Assembly: GCF_900106975.1 (NCBI RefSeq)
Contig: NZ_FNNU01000001.1
Span: 62,001 to 126,000, forward strand
Direction: 5' to 3'
Source: Pseudomonas kuykendallii
Lineage (GTDB): Bacteria > Pseudomonadota > Gammaproteobacteria > Pseudomonadales > Pseudomonadaceae
DNA: 64,000 nt
Shown here: positions 51,534-59,403 of the stretch, piece after piece
Layout: every line of letters starts with the position of its first letter
Position numbering within the stretch: position 1 is the stretch's first letter
Program-made: the position numbers and the translations under genes
The notes under the pieces: generated by a model
Told to the model about the DNA's origin: nothing
Seen by the model: the letters and a program-made list of their open reading frames with translations, nothing else
The model's database searches: none

Positions 51534-53126
51534 ATGAACCTTCCACTCCCTCACCTCCTTCCCGATTCGGTCGATGTCCTCGTCATCGGCAACGGCCCGG
51601 TCGGCGCTTCGCTCGTGGCCTTGCTCGGGCGGCACGGCATCAACACACTGGTAGTCGACAAGGTGCATGACGTGCTGCTGCTACCGCGCGCCATCGCCCT
51701 GGACAACGAAGCGCTGCGGATCCTGCAGCTCGCAGGCCTCGAGGAAGGCGCCTTCGAGAAAATCGTGATTCCGGAAGTGCGCATGCATTGCCCGATCGTC
51801 GGCCAGTTCGGCCGGGCTAACACCCGTGGCAGCCTCGACGGCCACCCCAAGCTGGTGACCTTCTACCAGCCGGATCTGGAGCGCACCTTGCGCGACCAGT
51901 GCCGGCACCTCGACAGCGTGACCAGCCTGGGCGGTTTCGAGCTGCTGAATCTGACCCAGGACGCGGAAGGCGTGGACGCCGAACTGCGCGCCGAGGATGG
52001 CAGCACCCGGCGCATCAGGGCGCGCTACCTGGTCGGTGCCGACGGCGCCAGCTCGAAGGCCCGCAGCCTGATCGGCCAGGACTTTCGCGGTCGCAGCTAC
52101 GCCGAGGACTGGCTGATCGTCGATGCCCGCGGCCGGGAGCAGGCGGCGATCGACCATGTCGAATTCCTCTGTGACCATCGCCGGCCGACGCCCCACATGC
52201 CCGCGCCAGGGGGCCGGGAACGCTGGGAGTTCATGCTCAAGGGCGGGGAAACGCGCGAGCAGATGGAAGATGCGGAGCACATCGCCAAGCTGCTGGAAAA
52301 ATGGGTCAAGCCGGATCAACTGGAGATCGAGCGCAAAGCGGTCTATCGCTTCCACGCGCGGTGCTGCGAACGCTTCCAGAACGGGCGGGTGTTCCTGGTC
52401 GGCGATGCCGCACACATCACGCCGCCCTTCGTCGGCCAGGGGCTGGTCGCCGGCCTGCGCGACGCGGCCAACCTGGCCTGGAAGCTGGCATGGGTACTCA
52501 AGGGGCGCGCCGCGCCGGGCATCCTCGACAGCTACGACCAGGAGCGCCGCCCCCACGCCCGGGAAATGATCGCCCTCGCCAAGCTGATGGGACGCATGGT
52601 GATGCCGGGCAACGCGCCCACCGCAATGCTGGTGCACGGCCTGATGCGCCTGACGCACCTGATCCCGCCCCTGCGCCGCCACTTCGAGGAGCTGGACATC
52701 AAGCCGAAGAACATCTTCAAGCGCGGGCTGTTCATGCCTGCCGGCCGCGGTCGCCGCCTGCGCCGTGGCGGGCTGTTCCCCCAGGGGCTGGTACGCCAGG
52801 AAAGCGGCTCGATCGTCCTCAGCGACGCGGCATTGGGCGACAACCTGGTACTGGTGGGATTGGGTATCGATCCCCGCGCCAGCCTGACAGCGGAGCTTTG
52901 CCAACAGTGGGAAAGGCACGGTGGAAGCTACCTTCAGGTCGGCCTGCACGGCCAGAAGCGCCGCGACACGACGCCGTTCGTCGAGGACATCGGCCAGACG
53001 CTGCTGACCAGCGCGCCCGCGGGCTCGCTGGCGGTGGTTCGACCGGATCGCATCGTGATGCACGAAGGCGACCCGGCGAAGGCCCGGCAACTGGTGCAGG
53101 AAAGCCTGCGCCTGCTCGGGTCCTGA
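51534..53126 (+). CDS. Class A flavin-dependent aromatic hydroxylase (MhpA-like)
   Basis: This 530-residue FAD monooxygenase resembles 3-(3-hydroxyphenyl)propionate hydroxylase MhpA and related phenol and resorcinol hydroxylases. It has the FAD-binding GNGPVG (residues 19-24) in VDVLVIGNGPVGAS, the DG motif YLVGADGASSKARSLIG, and the GD motif VFLVGDAAHITPPFVGQG (Gly290-Asp291). Such enzymes use NAD(P)H and oxygen to add an ortho hydroxyl to a phenol, creating the substrate for extradiol cleavage. It is divergent from the dioxygenase and preceded by a perfect operator. Precise substrate specificity cannot be read from the sequence. Confidence 0.9.
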   Translation: MNLPLPHLLPDSVDVLVIGNGPVGASLVALLGRHGINTLVVDKVHDVLLLPRAIALDNEALRILQLAGLEEGAFEKIVIPEVRMHCPIVGQFGRANTRGSLDGHPKLVTFYQPDLERTLRDQCRHLDSVTSLGGFELLNLTQDAEGVDAELRAEDGSTRRIRARYLVGADGASSKARSLIGQDFRGRSYAEDWLIVDARGREQAAIDHVEFLCDHRRPTPHMPAPGGRERWEFMLKGGETREQMEDAEHIAKLLEKWVKPDQLEIERKAVYRFHARCCERFQNGRVFLVGDAAHITPPFVGQGLVAGLRDAANLAWKLAWVLKGRAAPGILDSYDQERRPHAREMIALAKLMGRMVMPGNAPTAMLVHGLMRLTHLIPPLRRHFEELDIKPKNIFKRGLFMPAGRGRRLRRGGLFPQGLVRQESGSIVLSDAALGDNLVLVGLGIDPRASLTAELCQQWERHGGSYLQVGLHGQKRRDTTPFVEDIGQTLLTSAPAGSLAVVRPDRIVMHEGDPAKARQLVQESLRLLGS

Positions 53127-53193
53127 GCCGCCGGTGGATGCCGGGACGCGGTCCCGGCGTCCGCACCGCCGGCATCAGCGGGGTTGGCCCGCC

Positions 53194-54426
53194 TCAATCA
53201 GCGCTGGCGATCCATTTGCGGTAGCGGCTCGACTGCCGGCGGGCCTTCAACTGACTGCCCAGCAGCGCCAACAAGGGCGAGGCACCGGGGTGGGTGGGCC
53301 GTCCGCTGGCGAGCAGCACCAGCTGTTTCTTGACGATGGCCTGAATGGCAGCGGACGCGAATGCCTTGTTCTTCCAGGATACGGTGAGTGGCGCCACGTC
53401 ATGCTCGCCGCCCTGCCGCCAGCGGTTCGGCAGGGCCGGCTCGATGGCCAGCGCGGTGGCCATGCCCACCATCGAGACCTGCCCGGACAGCACCCGCTGC
53501 GCCACTTCGCGGCGGCGAATGCCGCCGGTCACCATCAGCGGCATCGTCGCCTTCGCGGCGATCCGCTCGGCGAACTCCAGGAAGTAGGCCTCGCGCGCCA
53601 GGGAAGCGCCGTCCCGCGTCCGCCCCTGCATGGCCGGGCTTTCGTAGCTGCCGCCGGACAGCTCGACCAGATCGACGCCCATGCCCTCGAGCATGCCCAC
53701 CACCTGAACGGCGTCCCCGGTGTCGAAACCACCCTTCTGAAAATCCGCGGAGTTGAGCTTGACCGCTACGCAGAACGACGGCCGGACCTTCGCGCGCACG
53801 GCCTCGACGGTGCGCAGCAGGATTCGCGCGCGATTCTCCAGGCTGCCGCCCCAGCGATCCGTGCGGCGATTGGAGAGCGGCGAGAGGAACTGGCTGAACA
53901 GGTAGCCGTGGGCGGCGTGAATCTGCACCCCGCTGAACCCGGCCTGCTCGGCCAGTTCGGCGGCGCGCACGTAACGCTGGATCAGCGCGTCGATTTCGCC
54001 CTCTTCGAGCGCCCGCGGCCTGGCGAACAGCTTGTCCAGGCCAGGCATGTCGAGCGCCACCTCCGAGGGTGCGACGGCGACTTGCCCCAGCGCCGCCATC
54101 AGTTGGCGGCCGGGATGATTGATCTGCATCCAGGCCTGGGCGCCGTTGCTGCGACAGGCGTCGGCCCAGCGGCGAAAGCGATCCAGGTGGCGATCGTCTT
54201 CCAGGACGACGCCGCAGGGTCCGGTCAGCGCGCGCCGATCCACCATCACGTTGCCGGTGATGATCAATCCGGCTCCGCCCTCGGCCCAGGTGCGATACAG
54301 GCGAATCAGGCGTTCGCTGGGCGCGTGGTCGGCATCGGCGAGGTTCTCTTCCATCGCCGCCTTGGCGATCCGGTTGGCGATCTCCACGCCATTGGGCAGG
54401 CGTAGCGGTTCGAAAAGCAGGCTCAT
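53194..54426 (-). CDS. NADH:flavin oxidoreductase (old yellow enzyme family)
   Basis: This 410-residue FMN enzyme is an old-yellow-enzyme-type alpha/beta barrel without the Fe-S and FAD domains of 2,4-dienoyl-CoA reductase. It starts SLLFEPLRLPNGVEIANRIAKAAM and has the substrate and flavin motif IHAAHGYLFSQFLSPLSN followed by RRTDRWGGS. Family members reduce activated C=C bonds with NAD(P)H. An AAGGA ribosome binding site precedes the ATG, five bases after the amidohydrolase-like gene, so it is the last gene of the sulfatase-amidohydrolase operon. It converges with the flavin hydroxylase. It may reduce an unsaturated intermediate. Confidence 0.9.
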   Translation of the reverse strand: MSLLFEPLRLPNGVEIANRIAKAAMEENLADADHAPSERLIRLYRTWAEGGAGLIITGNVMVDRRALTGPCGVVLEDDRHLDRFRRWADACRSNGAQAWMQINHPGRQLMAALGQVAVAPSEVALDMPGLDKLFARPRALEEGEIDALIQRYVRAAELAEQAGFSGVQIHAAHGYLFSQFLSPLSNRRTDRWGGSLENRARILLRTVEAVRAKVRPSFCVAVKLNSADFQKGGFDTGDAVQVVGMLEGMGVDLVELSGGSYESPAMQGRTRDGASLAREAYFLEFAERIAAKATMPLMVTGGIRRREVAQRVLSGQVSMVGMATALAIEPALPNRWRQGGEHDVAPLTVSWKNKAFASAAIQAIVKKQLVLLASGRPTHPGASPLLALLGSQLKARRQSSRYRKWIASAD

Positions 54427-54431
54427 GCGGG

Positions 54432-55619
54432 TCAATCCTTGAGCCGCTGCGCGGCGGCCGAAAGGGGTTTGATGGCGGTGCGCCGCAGCCATTGCAGGGT
54501 GTTTTCCGAGGCGTGCACGGGGGCGGCAACGACCGTCTCGTCGGCGCGCGCATAGCGCGAAAACAGCCGCAATGAATTGCCGCGGGCGATGGCCGAGTAG
54601 TCGGCCTGCGACCACAACGGGGAAGTCGCCAGCGCCTGGAGTTCGCGCTGCACGGAGGCGTGCGCGAGCATGGGAAGGCCGCTGCCGAACAGCACCTGCG
54701 ACGGCGCTACGAGTTCCCTGAGCACGGCCATCGACGGAGCGCCCGCGGCGAGCGTGGTGTCGAAATAGAAGCGCTGCAGGTAGGTCATGACGCCCAGCGG
54801 AACCTTGTCCTGGAACTCCGGCAGGGCGTTGGCCAGCGAGACCCGCCAAGCGGCGTAGGGCAGGAATCCGCCGCCATTGGCGAGAATCCAGCGGATACGC
54901 GGGTAGCGCTCCAGGGTGCCAGCCAGGATCAGGTTGACCGCCGCCCGGGTGATGTCGCAGACGAGTTCGAGCATGACGCCTGGCACCTCCAGCGCCAGCG
55001 ACTGGCTGCCCGGATGCAGGTTCGCCTGCACGAACACCGTGGCCTGGCGCGCGTCCAGCTCGGCCATCAGTTCATCGAACCGGGGGTCGCCGAGAAAGCG
55101 CCCGTCATTGCTGGCGAGCAGCATCACGCCATCCGACTTCAGCGTATCCAGGGCATGTATCGCCTCGGCGCAGGCCTGCTCGGTCGCCGGCAGCGGCAAC
55201 GCGGCGAAACTTCCGTAGCGCCCGGGGTGACGCTGGCCCAGCTCGGCGACGAATTCGTTCGCGCGGCGGGCCTGTTGCGCGGCCGCCTGCGGTTCTCCGC
55301 GCCATACCCCGGGCGCGGGCAACGAGAGGATCGCCGTGGCGATGCCGCACTGATCCATCGCCGCGAGGGAATCCGCTTCCGACCATCGAACCGGGCGCCC
55401 GCCCGGGCTTGCGGTAGCCAATGAGTCTTCGAGAAATGCAGGCACCACCTGGTGATGCACATCGACGAGATCACCCGCCCTCTCGCGCTTCGCCGCCACT
55501 GGAGTCGCCAACTGAACACTCCTCGCCGCCTCATCGCTGGACGGCCCCCGCCCGCCGAGGGCCAGGCAGGATGCGCCCGCGAGAACCCCGGTTCCGATCA
55601 CAAAGTTTCGACGCTTCAT
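54432..55619 (-). CDS. Tat-exported amidohydrolase-like protein lacking metal ligands (probable pseudoenzyme)
   Basis: This 395-residue protein is a paralogue of the neighbouring ACMSD-type amidohydrolase, sharing long stretches such as RYGSFAALPLP and DPRFDELMAELDARQATVF. It begins with a twin-arginine-like signal (MKRRNFVIGTGVLAGASCLA), absent from the paralogue. Each metal-site position is changed: HxH is HHQ (Gln57), the third histidine is Gln198, the fourth is Asn248 (ILANGGG) and the metal aspartate is Gly314 (FGSGLP). Everything else, including the fold-defining sequence, is kept, so it is probably a non-catalytic binding protein acting outside the cytoplasm. The start has a GGGAG site upstream. 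Confidence 0.85.
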   Translation of the reverse strand: MKRRNFVIGTGVLAGASCLALGGRGPSSDEAARSVQLATPVAAKRERAGDLVDVHHQVVPAFLEDSLATASPGGRPVRWSEADSLAAMDQCGIATAILSLPAPGVWRGEPQAAAQQARRANEFVAELGQRHPGRYGSFAALPLPATEQACAEAIHALDTLKSDGVMLLASNDGRFLGDPRFDELMAELDARQATVFVQANLHPGSQSLALEVPGVMLELVCDITRAAVNLILAGTLERYPRIRWILANGGGFLPYAAWRVSLANALPEFQDKVPLGVMTYLQRFYFDTTLAAGAPSMAVLRELVAPSQVLFGSGLPMLAHASVQRELQALATSPLWSQADYSAIARGNSLRLFSRYARADETVVAAPVHASENTLQWLRRTAIKPLSAAAQRLKD

Positions 55620-55639
55620 TCGTTCTTCTCCCCGTCGTC

Positions 55640-56701
55640 TCAGCGACTTCTCATGCGCTCGACGATGGCGCCAACGGGACCGGACAACGTCCGCTTGATC
55701 CGATTCGAGAACGGCTCGTCGACATAGAGAGCCTCCGGCTCCGCCCGCTCGTTTGCCTGGCGGCAGCGGGGAAACAGATCCAGCGCGTTCCCCCGATGGA
55801 TGCCATAGAGCTCCTGTGCCGACCACAGCGGATTCTCTTCCAGGGTCTGGCATTGCAGGGTGGTGATCGGGGCCGGGGCGAAGGGGAAATCGCTGCCGAA
55901 CAGGATGCGCGACGGATCGACGAGCGTCTTCAGGGCTGCCATGGAGTAGCGCGACGGCGACAGGGCGGTGTCGAAGTGAAAGCGCCTGACACCCGCCAGT
56001 ACGTCCTGCGGGCGGCCCTGTAACGCCGCCAGTTGCTCCAGCCGCCAGGCGACGTAGGGCAGAAAACCGCCGCCGTGGGCCAGAATCCAGCGTATCCGCG
56101 GGTACTTTTCCAGCGTGCCGGTGAAGATGAGGTTCACCGCCGCGCGCGTGGTGTCGCAGAGGAATTCGACCAGAAACCCGGGTGCCTGCATGTCCAGCGC
56201 CTCACTGGTCTTGTGCAGGTTGGGATGGACGAAGACCACCGCGTCGCGCGCGTTCAGCTCGGCCATCAGTTCGTCGAAGCGCGCATCGCCGAGGAACACG
56301 CCATCCGAACTGCCGAAGACCACGACCCCATCGGCGCCGAGCGTGTCCAGTGCATGGACCGCCTCGGCGCAGGAGGCCTCGGTGAACGGCAGCGGCAACA
56401 GGGCGAAGCTGCCGTAACGGTCCGGGTGGAGCGCGGTGAGTTCGGCCGCGTACTCATTGCAGGCACGCGCCAGCGCAGCGGCCTGGCCGACCCCGCCGCC
56501 CAGGTGTGCCCCGGGCGTGGTCAGCGAGGTGATGCCCCACTGGATGCCGTTGACATCCATGACGTCCAGCGACTTCTGCGCGGACCACCGGGGCAGTTGG
56601 GCGCCAGCGTGCGCTTCGAGCCCGTAGCGGTAGATGGCCTCGGAATAGACCGGGGGAATGATGTGGTGATGAACGTCGATACGGCCCTGCTGGATTGTCA
56701 T
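55640..56701 (-). CDS. ACMSD-type amidohydrolase (amidohydrolase 2 family, catalytic)
   Basis: This 353-residue protein belongs to the family that includes alpha-amino-beta-carboxymuconate semialdehyde decarboxylase and gamma-resorcylate decarboxylase. All metal ligands are visible: His11-x-His13 in DVHHHIIPP, His159 in VFVHPNLH, His209 in ILAHGGGF and Asp271 in LFGSDFPF. Most characterised relatives are non-oxidative decarboxylases of aromatic acids or ring-opened products; some hydrolyse lactones or C-C bonds. The start follows CAGGAAC at good distance. It lies between the sulfatase and its degenerate paralogue in one operon. The substrate is not identifiable. Confidence 0.88.
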   Translation of the reverse strand: MTIQQGRIDVHHHIIPPVYSEAIYRYGLEAHAGAQLPRWSAQKSLDVMDVNGIQWGITSLTTPGAHLGGGVGQAAALARACNEYAAELTALHPDRYGSFALLPLPFTEASCAEAVHALDTLGADGVVVFGSSDGVFLGDARFDELMAELNARDAVVFVHPNLHKTSEALDMQAPGFLVEFLCDTTRAAVNLIFTGTLEKYPRIRWILAHGGGFLPYVAWRLEQLAALQGRPQDVLAGVRRFHFDTALSPSRYSMAALKTLVDPSRILFGSDFPFAPAPITTLQCQTLEENPLWSAQELYGIHRGNALDLFPRCRQANERAEPEALYVDEPFSNRIKRTLSGPVGAIVERMRSR

Positions 56702-56795
56702 TGTTATTGTTCCTGACGTAGGCGGTCGTGGGGTTCAGGTCTTCAGGTCGGGTGGAACGAAAGGCGGCGCGAGCCCCGCCGCGGAAGTCGGACGC

Positions 56796-58586
56796 TCACC
56801 GTGCCCGGAGTCGGCGGCGGCGGCGGCGGTTGCGCCACCAGCGAAGGCCCAGAACCAGAATCAGCACCCCGACCAGCAGCAACGCCAGGCGGGGCAGATA
56901 GAAGAACACCAGCGAGTTGATCTGGACCTGGCGCTTGTAGTCGTAGCCCTCCGGCACGGGCAGTACGCCGACCCGTTCGGCGTACTGGCGGTACTCGTCC
57001 TGCAACCGGGCGTAGAGCTCCGGCAGTTGCTCGCGCACATCCGTCGTCTCGCCCGGGTCGCGGCTCAGGTCGTAGAGGTGCCATTGGTTGTCGCCGGCGG
57101 GCGGCAGATTGCGCAGCAACTTGTAGTCGCCCTGGAACACCGCCGAGTTGCCGGCGAGCTCGTAGCCAATCGCCTCGCCCGCGGCGTGGACCGACGCGCT
57201 TTCCCCGCGCACCAGAGGCAACAGACTGCCGCCGCGCATGGCCTCGACCTCTCGACCGGCGTAGCTGCCGGCCGGCGGCTTGACGCCCGCGATCTCGAGG
57301 AGCGTGGGGGCGATGTCCGCGATATGGACGAAGGCCGGCGTCGTTTGCGGGCGGATATGCAGCCCGGGCCCGCTGATGATCATCGGCACGCGGGTACCGC
57401 CCTCGCTCGCCATGAACTTGTGGCCCGCCAGGGGCGCATTGGCGACGCTGGCCCAGTGGGGGCCGATGGCCGTCCAGGTGCCCTTCTCACCCAGGCGCTC
57501 GAAGCTCTGGTCGTACGTCCAGTCCAGCCATTTCCGGAACAGCGCACTGGTCGTGGGATCGGTGGCGGAACCACCGTTGTCAGATAGGAAAACGAAAAGG
57601 GTGTTGTCGAACTGCCCGGTGCGCTGGAGGTAGTCGACGAGCCGGCCGATTTCCTGATCCATCGCCGTCGCCATGCCGGCATAGACCTCCATCTTGCGCG
57701 CCTCATAGGCGCGCTGCCGATCGCTCAGGCTTTCCCAGGACGCGAGGTCCCCGCCGCCGGCCTTGCTGTCTTCCGGCAGCAGCCCCTGCTCGATCACCCG
57801 TTGGCGCCGTTCGTTGCGCAGCACCTCCCAGCCCCGGTCGTAACTGCCCTGATAGCGGTCGCGGAACGGCCTGGGCACCTGGACGGGCGTGTGGTTGGCC
57901 TGGAACGCCACGTAGGCGAAGAACGGCTTGCCGCTCTGCCGGTTCTGTTGAAGGTAATCGATGGTCTTGTCGACGAAGAAGCGGGACGAATAGAAGTCCT
58001 CCGGCAACGCGCTCAGTTCCCGGCCATCCTCGAACCATTCGGCCTGGGATTTCGTTGGCAGATAAGAGCGCATCTCGAAGTTGTCCGAACCGCTGTCGGC
58101 CTGGATGACGGAACGGTCGAAGCCGCGGGCCGGCGGCAGGTTCTGCGGCGTGTCGCCCAGGTGCCATTTGCCCGCCACCGAAGTTCGGTAGCCGGCATCG
58201 CGCAACAGCTGGGCGATGGTCACCACCCGCTCGCCCAGCACGCCCTGGTAACGGGGGCTCAGCTTCTGTGACAGCGGCGTGGTATCCACCATGTTGCCCA
58301 CACCCGCGAGGTGGTGATCCACGCCCGTCAGCAAGGTGGCGCGAGTCGGTGCACAGGCGGCCGTCGCGTGAAAGTTGCTGAAGCGCACGCCCTGGGAGGC
58401 GAGCGAATCGATGGCCGGCGTTTGGATTTCCGAACCGAACGCGCCGATGTCGGAATACCCCATGTCGTCGGCCACCAGCAGGACGATGTTGGGCGGGCGC
58501 GGCGAGGAAGCATCGGCGTGAGCCGCGCCTATCAGGGAAAGGCAGCAGGCGAGCAGGCGCAGCGAGGTGCGGGTGAAGGAGGGCAT
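56796..58586 (-). CDS. Type I arylsulfatase with C-terminal membrane anchor
   Basis: This 596-residue enzyme is a formylglycine-dependent sulfatase of the alkaline phosphatase superfamily. The sulfatase signature has Cys78-Ala-Pro-Thr-Arg82 (HATAACAPTRATLLTG), whose cysteine must be converted to formylglycine. The metal site shows LVADDMGYSD near residue 40 and LSDNGG later, with AGKWHLG also present. A Sec signal (MPSFTRTSLRLLACCLSLIG) sends it to the periplasm, and a C-terminal hydrophobic segment (FYLPRLALLLVGVLILVLGL) followed by an arginine-rich tail anchors it in the inner membrane. A longer in-frame start would overlap the operator and is rejected. It heads the amidohydrolase-reductase operon. 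Confidence 0.92.
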   Translation of the reverse strand: MPSFTRTSLRLLACCLSLIGAAHADASSPRPPNIVLLVADDMGYSDIGAFGSEIQTPAIDSLASQGVRFSNFHATAACAPTRATLLTGVDHHLAGVGNMVDTTPLSQKLSPRYQGVLGERVVTIAQLLRDAGYRTSVAGKWHLGDTPQNLPPARGFDRSVIQADSGSDNFEMRSYLPTKSQAEWFEDGRELSALPEDFYSSRFFVDKTIDYLQQNRQSGKPFFAYVAFQANHTPVQVPRPFRDRYQGSYDRGWEVLRNERRQRVIEQGLLPEDSKAGGGDLASWESLSDRQRAYEARKMEVYAGMATAMDQEIGRLVDYLQRTGQFDNTLFVFLSDNGGSATDPTTSALFRKWLDWTYDQSFERLGEKGTWTAIGPHWASVANAPLAGHKFMASEGGTRVPMIISGPGLHIRPQTTPAFVHIADIAPTLLEIAGVKPPAGSYAGREVEAMRGGSLLPLVRGESASVHAAGEAIGYELAGNSAVFQGDYKLLRNLPPAGDNQWHLYDLSRDPGETTDVREQLPELYARLQDEYRQYAERVGVLPVPEGYDYKRQVQINSLVFFYLPRLALLLVGVLILVLGLRWWRNRRRRRRLRAR

Positions 58587-58633
58587 GTTTTCTGACCGGC
58601 AGTCGATTTGCGAACTGCCGAAGTAAACACCAG

Positions 58634-58665
58634 GCAATAAATGAACACAAGTGTTCATTTATTGC
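58634..58665. promoter_or_regulatory. TetR-type operator copy 4, extended 32-base palindrome
   Basis: The core TGAACA-CAAG-TGTTCA at 58642-58657 is extended on both sides into perfect 15-base arms (left arm GCAATAAATGAACAC, right arm its exact complement) around a two-base AA centre. It lies 48 bases before the sulfatase start and just after the TetR gene, so it controls the sulfatase operon. It is the longest copy in the island. Confidence 0.82.
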
Positions 58666-58701
58666 TTTTAATACACTATTCAGCCCAGGGTATGGACAGC
58701 A

Positions 58702-59304
58702 TCAGGCGGGAGCAAGCGGCGGCAGTTCGACGGTCGCCAACTGCTTGGCCTCGTCCTTCGAAAGCCCGAGCGCGCGCAAGGCCAGCTCGGCGATGTCGCT
58801 ACCGGCATCGCGCCAGGTCCGGTGGCCGTCCTGCACCAGGGTGATCGCGGTCAGCACCGAACCGCCGATCATTGCCAGCACCGATACCAACTGTTCCTGG
58901 CGGACGTCGTAGCGCTTCTGGCCCAGCCCCGCCACCAGGTCCGCCAGCGGCTGGCCCGCCCACATCCCACGCAGCGACTGCGAGCTCACCGAGTAGCGCA
59001 CGATGAACTTGCCCCAGCTCGGCTCCTCGTGGGCACGGCGGATGTAGTAGCGAATGCCGTTGGCCAGACGCAGCGCCGGATCGACATCTTCCGGCGAGCT
59101 GCGGGCCACGCGCTGATCCATCTCTTCGCTGAGCTGGGAGGCGACATTGCGGAACAGCCCTTCGACGCTGTCCAGGTGCTTGTAGATCGTCCCTCTCGCG
59201 ACACCCGCCGCTTCGGCCAGCTCACTGATGCTGATCTCGCCCGCGCCCCTCTCGGCGAACAGGCGCATGGCGGCTTCGTGTATACGACGTTGTGCAGCAG
59301 TCAT
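58702..59304 (-). CDS. TetR-family transcriptional regulator of the sulfatase island
   Basis: This 200-residue protein has an N-terminal TetR helix-turn-helix (RRIHEAAMRLFAERGAGEISISELAEAAGVARGTIYKHL) and a C-terminal all-helical ligand domain. The start giving MTAAQRR is chosen because the alternative ATG 15 codons upstream lies inside the operator at 59339-59354. The gene sits between the two sulfatase genes, all on one strand. An operator copy in front of it suggests autoregulation, and the other copies suggest that it represses the island until a pathway intermediate binds. The inducer is unknown. Confidence 0.92.
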   Translation of the reverse strand: MTAAQRRIHEAAMRLFAERGAGEISISELAEAAGVARGTIYKHLDSVEGLFRNVASQLSEEMDQRVARSSPEDVDPALRLANGIRYYIRRAHEEPSWGKFIVRYSVSSQSLRGMWAGQPLADLVAGLGQKRYDVRQEQLVSVLAMIGGSVLTAITLVQDGHRTWRDAGSDIAELALRALGLSKDEAKQLATVELPPLAPA

Positions 59305-59338
59305 AGGTGTTGGCTTCTGTCTGAAATCGAAGCGGAAT

Positions 59339-59354
59339 TGGACATTCATGTTCA
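59339..59354. promoter_or_regulatory. TetR-type operator copy 5 (one mismatch), upstream of tetR
   Basis: TGGACA-TTCA-TGTTCA has one mismatch in the left arm. It lies 35 bases before the TetR start, the position expected for autoregulation. Confidence 0.65.
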
Positions 59355-59403
59355 GAAAAAATCAAGCCGCGCTTCCCGTGGAACGGCGCCCTTGCCCCAT
59401 CGG

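Noticed and set aside
47020-56715. Repeated AACAATAACA-like strings just before the starts at 47027, 51222 and 56701
   Set aside because: They lack dyad symmetry and sit between the ribosome binding site and the ATG, so they are better read as A-rich translation-initiation spacers than as operators.
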